Notes: generated by a model not told the origin, from the sequence alone. 64,000 bases of DNA from Stutzerimonas stutzeri (GCF_000952685.1 NZ_JYHV01000020.1:111501-175500); one strand, 5' to 3'; numbered from the stretch's first letter, positions 1-8,154 are shown. Made by a program: numbers and translations.

Positions 1-9
1 CTTTCGCGG

Positions 10-456
10 TCAGGCCTCTTCCAGCGCCAGGCGTTCGCCGTTGATCGGGATGCGCTTGGGTTTGGCCTCTTCCGGTACGACGCGTTCGAGCTCGATGCTC
101 AACAGCCCGTTGTTGAGCGCGGCGCCCTTGACCTCTATATGGTCGGCGAGGCGGAACGAGAGCTTGAACGCGCGCTGAGCAATGCCCTGGTGCAGGTAGG
201 TAACATTGTCACCTCCGTTTTCGCGCTTGCCGCCACTGATGGTCAGCACGCCACGCTCAACCTGCAGGTCCAGATCGGATTCTTGGAATCCGGCGGCTGC
301 TACGATGATGCGGTACTGATCATCGCCGTGCTTTTCCACGTTGTAAGGTGGAAACGAGCTGCTAGCGTCGTTACGCAATGCGGACTCGAACAGATCGTTG
401 AAACGATCGAAGCCAATGGATTGGCGGAACAATGGAGCCATCGAAAAACTAGTCAT
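10..456 (-). CDS. ibpA: Small heat-shock protein, Hsp20/IbpA type
   Basis: ATP-independent holdase chaperone that binds unfolding proteins in the cytoplasm and passes them to the DnaK/ClpB system. The 148-residue product has the IbpA layout: a short N-terminal arm with an FDRF segment, a central alpha-crystallin domain (about residues 37-125) containing YRI and GVLTISG, and a short tail with an IPI motif (KRIPING) of the I-x-I type used in oligomer assembly. An AGGAG ribosome site lies 8 nt before the ATG. The upstream 100 nt looks like a heat-shock promoter plus thermometer leader. It is transcribed away from the SDR gene at 572. The family call is firm; the paralogue name is the usual one for this length in pseudomonads. 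Confidence 0.93.
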   Translation of the reverse strand: MTSFSMAPLFRQSIGFDRFNDLFESALRNDASSSFPPYNVEKHGDDQYRIIVAAAGFQESDLDLQVERGVLTISGGKRENGGDNVTYLHQGIAQRAFKLSFRLADHIEVKGAALNNGLLSIELERVVPEEAKPKRIPINGERLALEEA

Positions 457-510
457 TTTGCTATCTCCTGATATTCAGCGAGTGGTTACTACAGGACCCG
501 AATTCGGCAT
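457..510 (-). promoter_or_regulatory. Candidate ROSE-like RNA thermometer in the ibpA leader
   Basis: The transcript upstream of ibpA carries UCGCU (complement of 477-481) eight nucleotides before the AGGAG ribosome site (complement of 465-469). ROSE thermometers use a U-Y-G-C-U element just 5' of the ribosome site to mask it, and such leaders are known for Pseudomonas ibpA genes. The motif and spacing fit; the full fold was not computed. Confidence 0.45.
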
Positions 511-522
511 CCTGTAATGCCC

Positions 523-551
523 TAGATAGGAACCGCCCGTTGTTTTTCAAG
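523..551 (-). promoter_or_regulatory. Candidate sigma-32 (RpoH) promoter of ibpA
   Basis: Read on the minus strand, CTTGAAA (complement of 545-551) is followed after 13 nt by TCCTATCTA (complement of 523-531). The heat-shock consensus is CTTGAAA, 11-15 nt, CCCCATnTa; the -35 is exact and the -10 matches 7 of 9. It lies about 70 nt upstream of the ibpA start. Confidence 0.55.
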
Positions 552-571
552 ACCGTTCGTCGGAGTTTTAA

Positions 572-1318
572 ATGTCCAAAGTCATGTTGATCACGGGTGC
601 CAGCCGAGGGATAGGTGCCGCTACTGCCAGGCTTGCAGCGAGCGAAGGTTACTCGCTGTGTCTGAATTTCCACCGCCGCCAGGACGCCGCACAGCAACTA
701 CTCGAAGAGCTTCAACGTAACGGCACGCGAGCCATCGCGATCGCCGCCGACGTGGCTGACGAGGCGCAGATCGCGAACCTGTTCGCCGCAATCGATGATG
801 AGTTCGGCAGGCTCGACGTACTGGTCAACAACGCCGGCATGCTAGAGCGCCAGATGCGCCTGGATGAAATGGATGCGGCGCGACTGATGCGTGTGTTCTC
901 GGTCAATGTGACCGGTAGTTTTCTCTGTGCGCGTGAGGCTGTGAAACGCATGTCCACCCGCTACGGTGGCAACGGCGGCGCCATCATCAATGTCTCGTCG
1001 ATCGCAGCGAAGCTCGGCGCGCCAAACGAATACATTGATTATGCGGCAGCCAAGGGCGCAATCGACAGCATGACCCTTGGTCTGGCCAAGGAGGTGGCCG
1101 CCGAAGGCATTCGAGTCAACGCCGTGCGACCAGGCGTGATCAACACCGACATTCACGCCAGCGGTGGCGAGCCGGGACGCGTCGAGCGGGTCCGGTCCAG
1201 CGTGCCCATGGGCCGTGGTGGCGAGGCTGAAGAGGTGGCCGAAGCGATACTCTGGCTCGCCAGCGAAAAGGCCAGCTACGCCAGCGGTGCGCTGCTGGAC
1301 ATCAGCGGTGGGCGCTAG
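572..1318 (+). CDS. SDR-family NAD(P)-dependent oxidoreductase (YgfF-like)
   Basis: Short-chain dehydrogenase/reductase of classical length (248 aa). The Rossmann dinucleotide loop TGASRGIG is at residues 8-15, NNAG at 86-89, the catalytic Ser at about 143 and the YxxxK pair at Tyr157/Lys161. A basic residue pair after strand 2 (HRR at 34-36) suggests NADP(H) preference. It resembles YgfF-type SDRs annotated as glucose-1-dehydrogenase-like, whose physiological substrate is not established. It is divergent from ibpA and convergent with dusC. The enzyme class is certain; the substrate is unknown. Confidence 0.9.
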   Translation: MSKVMLITGASRGIGAATARLAASEGYSLCLNFHRRQDAAQQLLEELQRNGTRAIAIAADVADEAQIANLFAAIDDEFGRLDVLVNNAGMLERQMRLDEMDAARLMRVFSVNVTGSFLCAREAVKRMSTRYGGNGGAIINVSSIAAKLGAPNEYIDYAAAKGAIDSMTLGLAKEVAAEGIRVNAVRPGVINTDIHASGGEPGRVERVRSSVPMGRGGEAEEVAEAILWLASEKASYASGALLDISGGR

Positions 1319-1327
1319 CCCCACCGC
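1305..1327. terminator. Hairpin between convergent SDR gene and dusC
   Basis: GCGGTGGG at 1305-1312 pairs perfectly with CCCACCGC at 1320-1327 across the SDR stop codon. There is no clear T-tract on either side, so its role as a bidirectional terminator is only plausible. Confidence 0.35.
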
Positions 1328-1339
1328 CGGAAGCCCAGT

Positions 1340-2314
1340 TCAGACGGCTACTTCGAAACCCGGCGCGGAGCTGTCGAGCCCCAACAGGGCGTCGAGTCGC
1401 TCGCAATCGTTCTCGCGCCGCAGCTGGGCGAACAGCGAAACCGCTTGTGGATAGCTGCGGGTGAGCATGGACAACCACTGTTTGAGCCGACCCGGTGCGT
1501 AGCGTGGAGAGATCTTGCGCCGTGCCTGCATCCAGAAGTCAGCGAGCAGCGGCTGAACGTCATCCCAGCTCATCGGCTCGACCGTCACACCCCGCTTCGC
1601 CGCGCTGATCTGACGCGCCAGATCCGGCCGACAGACCAGCCCGCGGCCCAACATGATGTCCTCGACGCCGCTGACTTCGCGACAGCGGCGCCAATCCTCC
1701 AACGACCAGATATCGCCGTTGGCAAACACTGGCACCGCGACCACATCCCGAACCCTGGCCACCCATTCCCAATGCGCCGGCGGCTTATAGCCGTCGACCT
1801 TGGTCCTCGCATGCACCACCAGTTGCTCTGCGCCGCCGTCGACCAGTGCCCGGGCGCAATCGAGCGCGCCATCCGGGCTATCGAAACCCAAACGCATCTT
1901 TGCAGTGACTGGAATATGTGCCGGAACCGCTTTGCGCACCTCAGACAGAATCGCATGTAGCAATTCGGGTTCCTTGAGCAGCACGGCACCGCCACGAGAC
2001 TTGTTCACGGTCTTGGCCGGACAGCCGAAGTTGAGGTCGATGGCAGGCGCGCCGAGGGTACAGGCGAATGCGGCATTGTCGGCCAGGCAAAGCGGATCGG
2101 AGCCCAGCAATTGCACTCGCAGCGGTGTGCCGGTACGGGTTTTCGCATCGTTGTCGAGCTCAGGTGCAAGCTTGCGAAAACTGGATGGAGGTAGCAGACG
2201 ATCGGACACTCGAATGAATTCGGTCACGCACCAGTCGACGCCGCCGATGCCGGTCAGCACATCGCGCAGGATTTCATCGACCAGGCCTTCCATCGGCGCC
2301 AAAGCAATTTGCAT
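1340..2314 (-). CDS. dusC: tRNA-dihydrouridine(16) synthase DusC
   Basis: FMN/NADPH-dependent reduction of uridine 16 in the tRNA D-loop. The 324-residue protein starts [10 protein letters not shown], the usual Dus N-terminus that forms the FMN-binding barrel entry; an upstream in-frame ATG would add 17 non-conserved residues and was not used. DLNFGCPA (94-100) contains the catalytic Cys98, the same number as in E. coli DusC. NKSRGGA and MLGRGLV are the other conserved blocks. The length and short C-terminal helical domain match DusC rather than DusA or DusB. Convergent with the SDR gene; the following minus-strand genes are unrelated. Confidence 0.93.
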   Translation of the reverse strand: MQIALAPMEGLVDEILRDVLTGIGGVDWCVTEFIRVSDRLLPPSSFRKLAPELDNDAKTRTGTPLRVQLLGSDPLCLADNAAFACTLGAPAIDLNFGCPAKTVNKSRGGAVLLKEPELLHAILSEVRKAVPAHIPVTAKMRLGFDSPDGALDCARALVDGGAEQLVVHARTKVDGYKPPAHWEWVARVRDVVAVPVFANGDIWSLEDWRRCREVSGVEDIMLGRGLVCRPDLARQISAAKRGVTVEPMSWDDVQPLLADFWMQARRKISPRYAPGRLKQWLSMLTRSYPQAVSLFAQLRRENDCERLDALLGLDSSAPGFEVAV

Positions 2315-2398
2315 CAAAAACGGTCCGCTCTGAAAAGCACCGCATTGTACGGAGCCGGCGGGCACTTAGGAACGGTCCGGCTGACGCCGCCTGGCGTC

Positions 2399-2704
2399 CT
2401 ATGGGTCCGTTTCGTCGTCGCGGTCTTCGATGGTATCGGTTCCTGTCGTTGCCCCCATACCACCAGTTGTGCCCGTGGCCCCGGTGCCCATCGTGCCTAA
2501 TTCGGAGTCACTGTCCATCTCTCCGTCACGGTCGACCATACCGTCCCGCTGGTTCTGTGCAGGATCCCGGATCTCGGACGATGGCTGCTCCATCGCATCG
2601 GTCCCCGTGGTGGACGGATTGGACAGGTCGCCATCCGCGTCGGCCAGCGCGATGCCAGAGACGACCATCAAACCAGCACTCATCAACAGAACTTTATTCA
2701 GCAT
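2399..2704 (-). CDS. Small acidic secreted protein, function unknown
   Basis: A 101-residue product starting at a GGAG-preceded ATG. Residues 1-21 form a signal peptide (MLNK, hydrophobic stretch, ALA-DA). The mature part is very acidic and low in complexity: Asp/Glu-rich segments, then a Gly/Thr/Met-rich stretch (GTGATGTTGG) ending in an acidic tail. I recognise no family. It lies 26 bp downstream of another small secreted acidic protein (2731-3042), so the two probably share a transcript and may both be periplasmic stress or envelope proteins; that is only inference. Confidence 0.7.
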   Translation of the reverse strand: MLNKVLLMSAGLMVVSGIALADADGDLSNPSTTGTDAMEQPSSEIRDPAQNQRDGMVDRDGEMDSDSELGTMGTGATGTTGGMGATTGTDTIEDRDDETDP

Positions 2705-2730
2705 GCTCTTCTCCACTTTCGTCGGTTCGA

Positions 2731-3042
2731 TCAATCGTCATCCTGATCGCCCAAGGTCCGGCGAGGGTGATGCTCCATATCGATATCGTTGTCGCCGTGA
2801 CCTGATTCGCCGTGGGCCTTGCTTGGTGGGCCTTCACGTTCGTCGCGCCCGGCTTCGCGACGTTCGGGTAATCGCTCGATGCCCTCACCCAGCCCCATGG
2901 AACCGTTACCCAAGCTGCGATCAGCAGCGCCGGTGTTCTGTGCCAGCTCGATTGCAGCTGGGTCAACCTGCGCAGCGGCAACGCCTGTCATTGCAGCGAG
3001 CCCGGCCACGGATCCAAACGCGATTAGCAAGTAGGTCCGCAT
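2731..3042 (-). CDS. Small secreted charged protein, function unknown
   Basis: A 103-residue product with a clear signal peptide (MRTYLLIAFGSVAGLAAMTG, then VAAA-QVD). The mature region is hydrophilic, rich in Arg, Glu, Asp and His, with runs such as ERREAGRDEREG and a DQDDD C-terminus; it lacks cysteines. A strong purine-rich ribosome site precedes the ATG. No family is recognised. It is the upstream member of a two-gene set with 2399-2704, which has a comparable exported acidic design. Confidence 0.7.
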   Translation of the reverse strand: MRTYLLIAFGSVAGLAAMTGVAAAQVDPAAIELAQNTGAADRSLGNGSMGLGEGIERLPERREAGRDEREGPPSKAHGESGHGDNDIDMEHHPRRTLGDQDDD

Positions 3043-3208
3043 ACCTCCCTCCTTCTACTGAGTCGCGACACTCTTTTTAGGCAATCCAAAAGACCAGCCG
3101 TGCGCTATCGGTCAGCGTCACCGACCAATGGCAAGCGGAACCGTTGAGCCGAACCTGGGGTCCGACCTATCGAGAGCCGTAGATCTCGGGTTAGAAAGGA
3201 ATCCAACA

Positions 3209-3394
3209 ATGATCGCACCCGCACTGGTAATCCTTTTGATGGTCGTCGGCTGGAGTGCCGCCGCACTGGCCATGCTCTGGGGGATGTTGCGAATCGCTCG
3301 CTACCATCACCGGCCCAGCCACGACGCGTCACAAGAGCGGCGAATTCGCGCCGTGACTGCGAAGTCCGGCATCAACGTTTCGCTAAATGCTTGA
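3209..3394 (+). CDS. Small single-pass membrane protein, unknown
   Basis: A 61-residue protein with one N-terminal transmembrane helix (about residues 4-29, rich in Leu, Val and Ala) followed by a basic cytoplasmic tail (RYHHRPSHD, RRIR). An AAAGGA ribosome site lies 9 nt upstream. A longer reading from 3128 lacks a ribosome site. No family is recognised and the gene could be spurious, but start signal and topology are sensible. Confidence 0.5.
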   Translation: MIAPALVILLMVVGWSAAALAMLWGMLRIARYHHRPSHDASQERRIRAVTAKSGINVSLNA

Positions 3395-3422
3395 AGAAAA
3401 TACGCTTTCGCCCAATTAAGCC

Positions 3423-3450
3423 GTGACAGCACCACTGAAAGCTGTAGAAT
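3423..3450 (+). promoter_or_regulatory. Promoter of tRNA-fMet copy 1
   Basis: GTGACA at 3423-3428 and TAGAAT at 3445-3450, spaced 16 nt, with a GC-rich discriminator (GCCGC) directly after. Such a discriminator is typical of stringently controlled stable-RNA promoters. The same arrangement recurs before the second copy. Confidence 0.7.
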
Positions 3451-3463
3451 GCCGCTCCACAGA

Positions 3464-3540
<77 letters not shown>

Positions 3541-3550
3541 AAATACGAAA

Positions 3551-3578
3551 AAGGCCACTCTTGCGAGTGGCCTTTTTT
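3551..3578 (+). terminator. Rho-independent terminator of tRNA-fMet copy 1
   Basis: AAGGCCACTC, loop TTGC, GAGTGGCCTT, followed by a T-run: a perfect 10-bp stem with a stable tetraloop about 10 nt after the CCA end. Confidence 0.92.
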
Positions 3579-3677
3579 CGTTTAGGCAGGTCCCGAGCAA
3601 CGCAGCGCGATAAGCAGCCGTCATGCCAGCGAAACAGCTAAGCAACTGAATAAAAAAGCTTTCTTTTCAGCTTGAGG

Positions 3678-3705
3678 TTGACAGAGGCACCTTAGCCTGT
3701 AGAAT
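3678..3705 (+). promoter_or_regulatory. Promoter of tRNA-fMet copy 2
   Basis: Consensus TTGACA at 3678-3683 and TAGAAT at 3700-3705 with a 16-nt spacer, then the GCCGC discriminator. Its -35 is stronger than that of copy 1, so copy 2 may be expressed more. Confidence 0.75.
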
Positions 3706-3718
3706 GCCGCCTCACAGA

Positions 3719-3795
<77 letters not shown>

Positions 3796-3801
3796 AATAC
3801 G

Positions 3802-3830
3802 AAAAGGCCACTCTTGCGAGTGGCCTTTTT
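3802..3830 (+). terminator. Rho-independent terminator of tRNA-fMet copy 2
   Basis: Same AGGCCACTC-TTGC-GAGTGGCCT stem-loop with a T5 tail as after copy 1; it was copied along with the tRNA. Confidence 0.92.
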
Positions 3831-4099
3831 CGTTTCTGTCTGCCAGACGCGCTGCTTAGCTCTTACCCCCGCCTCTGCCCGCCTAGTCGTGCCACTCCGC
3901 TCGTTAAAAGCCGCTTAGGCAGCCTCTCGAATTGTGCCAACATTCCAACTAAACATTCATAGATCGTTCGGCTTAGTCCCAAAGATGTATGACTTTAAAA
4001 ACTTTTATTTAGCGATTACCAGCGCGACTGTCATGTCATTTGTTATCAATGGATTACGACAGGCGGTCAGCTAATCCATAAAAAAATAAAGTTTCTGTC

Positions 4100-4128
4100 T
4101 TGACTGACGCCAGGTTCTGAATGATAAC
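4100..4128 (+). promoter_or_regulatory. Candidate sigma-70 promoter of the EPS cluster
   Basis: TTGACT (4100-4105), a 17-nt spacer and GATAAC (4123-4128), in an A/T-rich setting. It is the best -35/-10 pair I see upstream of the cluster and would yield a leader of about 450 nt including both ops-like elements. Confidence 0.4.
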
Positions 4129-4292
4129 TAGATCACACAAACGAGACAGGACGTTTCCCGAGCCGCAAACCAGAAAAAAACCAGGTATTGCAGCCAAGAA
4201 GTGCGCAGGGATGGCATCCCCGTTACAGCTTATTCGCTGTTCTGCGCTAACAGTATTCGGTACCTTAAAGCTTCTCTCGAATCCCAGCCGAG

Positions 4293-4303
4293 TGCGGTAG
4301 CTT
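4293..4303 (+). promoter_or_regulatory. ops-like element 1 (RfaH recruitment)
   Basis: TGCGGTAGCTT differs only in its first base from the enterobacterial ops consensus GGCGGTAGYNT, the pause/recruitment sequence read by RfaH on the non-template strand. It lies on the coding strand 278 bp before the first gene, and an RfaH-type gene is in the cluster at 12166. Confidence 0.5.
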
Positions 4304-4388
4304 TGTCTAAAGCCCGCGCCGTATCTGGCGAGCACTGGGTTAGGGTACCGTTCAGGAAGTAATTTGAATGACGGCGTAACCCGGCAGT

Positions 4389-4399
4389 GGCGGTAGCTT
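4389..4399 (+). promoter_or_regulatory. ops element 2 (RfaH recruitment)
   Basis: GGCGGTAGCTT matches the ops consensus GGCGGTAGYNT at every position. It is 96 bp after the first copy and shares AGTG before and CTTTG after the core with it. The surrounding TGGC-N7-TTGC (4388-4402) also fits a sigma-54 -24/-12 core, so a promoter role is the rival reading; the first copy lacks the sigma-54 GG/GC pair but keeps the ops core. Confidence 0.6.
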
Positions 4400-4580
4400 T
4401 GCCCAATGAAAAAAAGAATTTACTGGGCAGCTTTCTATAGATCATTCGTTTAACCCGCCATTGCATTGATTATTAACCGTTCGCTATTTCCGCACACGTT
4501 TTCATTCCGTCCTGGGTATCTAACAAGCTCCTTCCTGGCAATCCCCCTAGACTCATCCGTATTTCAATTCGGAGTTCATT

Positions 4581-5354
4581 GTGAATATCCAGTTCCGCAG
4601 CCTCGACATCGAAGCGAAACAATTAATTGCCAAGGAAATGAACTTGAAAGGGAGCTCCTGCATTGCAAACTTCCTCACACCAGAACAACTATCGTCGTTA
4701 CAGCAACATGTCAGGATCGATGCCGAAAAACATAATGGTAAATACTTCGCTCATCATGGTGGAGCTGCGATAGAAAGTTCTCTAATAGGCGAGCTAGGCG
4801 CTGCGCCGGAGTTTCGGGAGCTACTGGCGAGCCTCTACCAGACAGGCATTGGAAAAGCTGCCTACAGCGACGAGATTCTCAAAGTGCTGCGCTGTGTGCA
4901 GGGAAATTCAGGTCGTCGTGAATCCAATTGCTTTCATTACGATGCAAGTCTTGTGACGGTACTGTTGCCCATCGAGATTCCTCAGAACGGCGTCGATCGC
5001 GGTGATCTGATTATTTTTCCCAATCTTCGAGGCGTGCGCTCGAATGTGCTGTTCAACGTGTTTGAGAAAGCACTGTTGCAGAATGCAGTGACTCGAAAGC
5101 TGATAACCAAGGCAATCCGCCACCATCTACTGAAGCCGGAACGGCTGCAGCTGGTTCCCGGCAATCTGTATCTGTTCTGGGGCTACCGCACGCTGCATGC
5201 AAACGAGCCCTGCGACCCTGCCAGTCGCCGAGCAACCGCCATCTTGCACTATGGCGACCCTCATGCTGGCAGCTTTACGACCCGCCTGATTCTCAAGCTG
5301 AACCAACGCCGCGCCCGGCGCGCAACCGCCCTCGGTACACAACCAATCGCATGA
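4581..5354 (+). CDS. Fe(II)/2-oxoglutarate oxygenase-like protein, first EPS gene
   Basis: A 257-residue protein beginning at GTG with GGAG 6 nt upstream. It carries the signature of the cupin-fold 2OG-Fe(II) oxygenases: HxD at His119/Asp121, a distal His206 in the block GNLYLFWGYRTLHANEP, and Arg216/217 at the usual 2OG-carboxylate position ten residues on. The layout is closest to phytanoyl-CoA-dioxygenase-like or prolyl-hydroxylase-like proteins. No transmembrane or signal sequence is seen. It opens the EPS cluster, so it may hydroxylate a sugar, an acyl group or an amino-acid substituent of the polymer; the substrate is unknown. The fold call rests on motif spacing only. Confidence 0.72.
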   Translation: MNIQFRSLDIEAKQLIAKEMNLKGSSCIANFLTPEQLSSLQQHVRIDAEKHNGKYFAHHGGAAIESSLIGELGAAPEFRELLASLYQTGIGKAAYSDEILKVLRCVQGNSGRRESNCFHYDASLVTVLLPIEIPQNGVDRGDLIIFPNLRGVRSNVLFNVFEKALLQNAVTRKLITKAIRHHLLKPERLQLVPGNLYLFWGYRTLHANEPCDPASRRATAILHYGDPHAGSFTTRLILKLNQRRARRATALGTQPIA

Positions 5355-5422
5355 CCGAAGCAGGCCGACGCCGTTAGTTATCGCTTCCTGATCTCGATGT
5401 GACGACCGATAAGGACATCACG

Positions 5423-6604
5423 ATGATCCATGTCACCAAATCGTATCTGGGTAACAAAGCCAAGTTTCTCGGCTATGTGGACAGCATTTATGCGTCCGGC
5501 TGGCTGACCAACCACGGGCCGCTGCTCACCGAGCTGGAAGATCGCCTGCGGGACTATCTGGGTGTCCGAAACATCATCCTCACGAACAACGGCACCCTGG
5601 CGCTGCAGATCGCCTATCGGGCATTGAACCTCTCAGGCAGCGCCATCACGACCCCATTCAGCTTCGTCGCCACCACCAGTTCGCTGCAGTGGGAAGGTAT
5701 CCGACCGATATTCGCCGACATCGACAGGACCACCTGGAACATGGATCCACAGGCGATAGAAGCGAGGATCGACCGCGACACCTGCGCGATCGTCGCCACG
5801 CACGTGTTCGGCAACCCCTGTGATGTGGAAGGCATCGCGCAGATCGCCGAACGGCATCGCCTCAAGGTGATCTATGACGGCGCCCACGCGTTCAGTGTGC
5901 GCTACAAGGAGCGCTCGGTATTCAATTGGGGTGATATCAGCACGCTCAGTTTTCATGCAACCAAGCTTTTCCACACCATCGAAGGCGGGGCCATCGTCAC
6001 CAATGACGATGCATTGGCCGCCAAGATTCGTTTGTTGTGCAATTTCGGCATTGTCGACACCGACATCATCGACGGCATCGGCATCAACGCCAAGCTCAAC
6101 GAATTTGCCGCCGCCATGGGCCTGTGCATCCTCGACGACATGGCGATGATTCTCGAGCAACGGGAAGAGATCGCCAGGTTCTATGAAGAACGCCTGAGTG
6201 ACCACTTCGATCTTCAGCAACAGCAACCACACTCCCTACGCAACCATAGCTATTTCCCGATTGCACTGGCCAACGAAGACCAGCTGCTACGTTGTCGCGT
6301 GGCGCTGAACGCCAAGGGCATCAACCCCAGGCGCTATTTCTATCCCTCTCTGGACACTCTCGGCTATCTGCAACCGCAACCGCCGCAGATCCAGTCGAGA
6401 TCCTTAAGTCGCCGAGTGCTATGCCTGCCGATTTATCCCGGCTTGCCGCGGCATATCCAGAACACCGTGGTCCAGACGTTGCTACGCGACGCAACGGGGC
6501 GTGATCAGCGGCAAACCGAGCGTCTATGGCCACAAGTCAACGCAACTGGGTTGATGGAGCAGCGTTTCGGCTTGCCTGATTCCGAGCTCAAGAACATCTA
6601 CTGA
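5423..6604 (+). CDS. DegT/DnrJ/EryC1/StrS-family sugar aminotransferase
   Basis: PLP-dependent transaminase that typically converts a nucleotide-linked keto sugar to an amino sugar. In the 393-residue form (ATG at 5423, AAGGA 7 nt upstream; a GTG at 5399 is the alternative), YDGAHA holds the PLP-ring Asp152 and SFHATK places the Schiff-base Lys181, both as in ArnB/DesV-type enzymes. The N-terminal GWLTNHGPLLTELE and TNNGTLAL blocks are the cofactor phosphate and substrate regions. Its presence implies that the polymer contains an aminodeoxy sugar. The nucleotide-sugar dehydratase that would feed it is not in this window. Confidence 0.93.
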   Translation: MIHVTKSYLGNKAKFLGYVDSIYASGWLTNHGPLLTELEDRLRDYLGVRNIILTNNGTLALQIAYRALNLSGSAITTPFSFVATTSSLQWEGIRPIFADIDRTTWNMDPQAIEARIDRDTCAIVATHVFGNPCDVEGIAQIAERHRLKVIYDGAHAFSVRYKERSVFNWGDISTLSFHATKLFHTIEGGAIVTNDDALAAKIRLLCNFGIVDTDIIDGIGINAKLNEFAAAMGLCILDDMAMILEQREEIARFYEERLSDHFDLQQQQPHSLRNHSYFPIALANEDQLLRCRVALNAKGINPRRYFYPSLDTLGYLQPQPPQIQSRSLSRRVLCLPIYPGLPRHIQNTVVQTLLRDATGRDQRQTERLWPQVNATGLMEQRFGLPDSELKNIY

Positions 6605-6627
6605 TTCATTCTCGGCGGCCCGATTAC

Positions 6628-8154
6628 ATGTCCGATCGAAAGCTATCGATGATCCGCAACACCGGCTTGAGCTACGCCGGGCAGGCATATGCTCTGCTCA
6701 TCGGCATTCTCATTCTGCCTTTCTATCTCGGACATCTGGGCGCGGAGGCCTACGGCCTGATCGGTTTCTTCGCGGTGCTACAAGCCTGGCTGCAGCTGCT
6801 GGACGCGGGTATGTCACCGTCGCTGGTGCGTCAGATCGCCCATTTTCGCGGAAGGCAGAACACTGCGGCACAGCGCTACGAACCGGGGCGGCTGCTGCGC
6901 TCGTTCGAAATCATTTTCCTGCCGCTGGCATCGCTGACGGTATTGGCCATCCATTTTTCGAGCGGCTGGATCGCTCATCAATGGCTGCAAGCGCAGGAGT
7001 TGAGCACGGCCACCATTGTCCATTGCATCAGCCTGATGGGGCTGATGATCGGGCTGAAGCTGTACGCCACCCTTTATAAAAGTGGCTTGCAGGGGCTCGA
7101 ACTGCATGCATGGCTGAACGGCGCGAATATCCTGATCGCCACCTTGCGCTACTTTGGCGGCCTGTTTCTGGTGGCCAGCATCAGCCAGGACCCTCTGGAC
7201 TTCTTTCTCTTCCAGACGGCGGTCGCGCTGATCGAGACGCTGTTGTTCGCGGCCAAGGCTTATACCTTGATGCCCAACCCCAGATTGCTGACCGGCTTCG
7301 ACTGGGCTGTGGTCAAGCCGGTGCTGCCCTTCGCCGCCGGCATGTCGCTCACTTCGGTGCTATGGATCATTCTGACGCAGCTGGACAAGGTGCTGCTTTC
7401 CAACGTGCTGCTGCTCAAGGAGTACGGTTATTTCTCGCTGGTGGCGCTCATGTCGACCGGAATCATGACGCTCACCAACCCGTTGGTACAGACGTTGCTG
7501 CCGCGCATGACGATGCTCGTCGCCGAAGGTCGGATCGCCGACATGCAGGCGCTCTACCTGAATGCCACCCGGTTCGTCTGCAGCTTCCTGTTTCCGTTAG
7601 CGGGCGTCATCGCCTTCCACTCCGCTGAGCTGATCTTCGCCTGGACCGGCGATGAGGAGGCGGCGCAATGGAGCCGTCTGGTGCTGCCCTGGTACGTACT
7701 CGGCAGCGCGATCATGGCGGTCACCGCATTTCAGTTCTATCTGCAATACGCTCACGGACAGCTACGCCTCCACGTCTGGTTCAGCCTGATCAGCGCTACG
7801 CTCAGCATTCCGCTGGTGGTGTATGCCGCGCTCGAGCATGGCGTGTATGGCGCAGCGCTGGCCTGGTTCGGGCTGCGCATGCTGACCTTCCTGATCTGGC
7901 CGCCAATGGTGCACAAGCGCTTTGCCGCCGGCGTGCACCGCCAATGGTTACAGGATTTGCTACGCATCACCGCCATGACCGGCCTGGGTCTCGTGATCGG
8001 CGAACCCGTGTTCGCGGCGATAGCCAGCGAGAACCGCTTCGACATCTTCCTGGGATTGGCCGTCAGCGGTCTTATCTGCCTGACGCTAGTCGCTTTCACC
8101 TCCAAGCCCGTCGTGTTGCGGCTTTACGTACTGATGACAAAGTCGAGTGTCTGA
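6628..8154 (+). CDS. Polysaccharide flippase, Wzx/PslK type
   Basis: Inner-membrane MATE/MOP-superfamily protein of 508 residues with about 12-14 hydrophobic helices and no soluble domain. It starts SMIRNTGLSYAGQAYALLIGILILPFYLGHLG, the usual first-helix region of oligosaccharide flippases (shown here in part only as FYLGHLG and AYGLIGFF). It should move undecaprenyl-linked repeat units to the periplasmic face for polymerisation. It follows the aminotransferase by 23 bp and abuts the next glycosyltransferase, so translation is probably coupled. The family is clear; the repeat unit is unknown. Confidence 0.88.
   Translation: MSDRKLSMIRNTGLSYAGQAYALLIGILILPFYLGHLGAEAYGLIGFFAVLQAWLQLLDAGMSPSLVRQIAHFRGRQNTAAQRYEPGRLLRSFEIIFLPLASLTVLAIHFSSGWIAHQWLQAQELSTATIVHCISLMGLMIGLKLYATLYKSGLQGLELHAWLNGANILIATLRYFGGLFLVASISQDPLDFFLFQTAVALIETLLFAAKAYTLMPNPRLLTGFDWAVVKPVLPFAAGMSLTSVLWIILTQLDKVLLSNVLLLKEYGYFSLVALMSTGIMTLTNPLVQTLLPRMTMLVAEGRIADMQALYLNATRFVCSFLFPLAGVIAFHSAELIFAWTGDEEAAQWSRLVLPWYVLGSAIMAVTAFQFYLQYAHGQLRLHVWFSLISATLSIPLVVYAALEHGVYGAALAWFGLRMLTFLIWPPMVHKRFAAGVHRQWLQDLLRITAMTGLGLVIGEPVFAAIASENRFDIFLGLAVSGLICLTLVAFTSKPVVLRLYVLMTKSSV

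Larger units (their letters stand above)
3831..4580 (+). other. Gene-free leader region of the exopolysaccharide cluster
   Basis: This 750-bp stretch is visibly richer in A+T than its surroundings and contains no convincing gene. Short minus-strand frames of 78 and 93 codons have no ribosome site or recognisable motif. It holds a candidate sigma-70 promoter (4100-4128), two ops-like elements (4293 and 4389) and the GTG start of the first cluster gene at its end. CGGTACC (4258-4264) and GGTACCG (4345-4351) are inverted copies that could close a large RNA stem around the first ops-like element. Confidence 0.6.

Noticed and set aside
4054-4466. Two overlapping minus-strand frames (93 and 78 codons) in the EPS leader
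   Set aside because: No ribosome sites, no motif, low G+C and overlap with the ops-like elements; probably chance frames.
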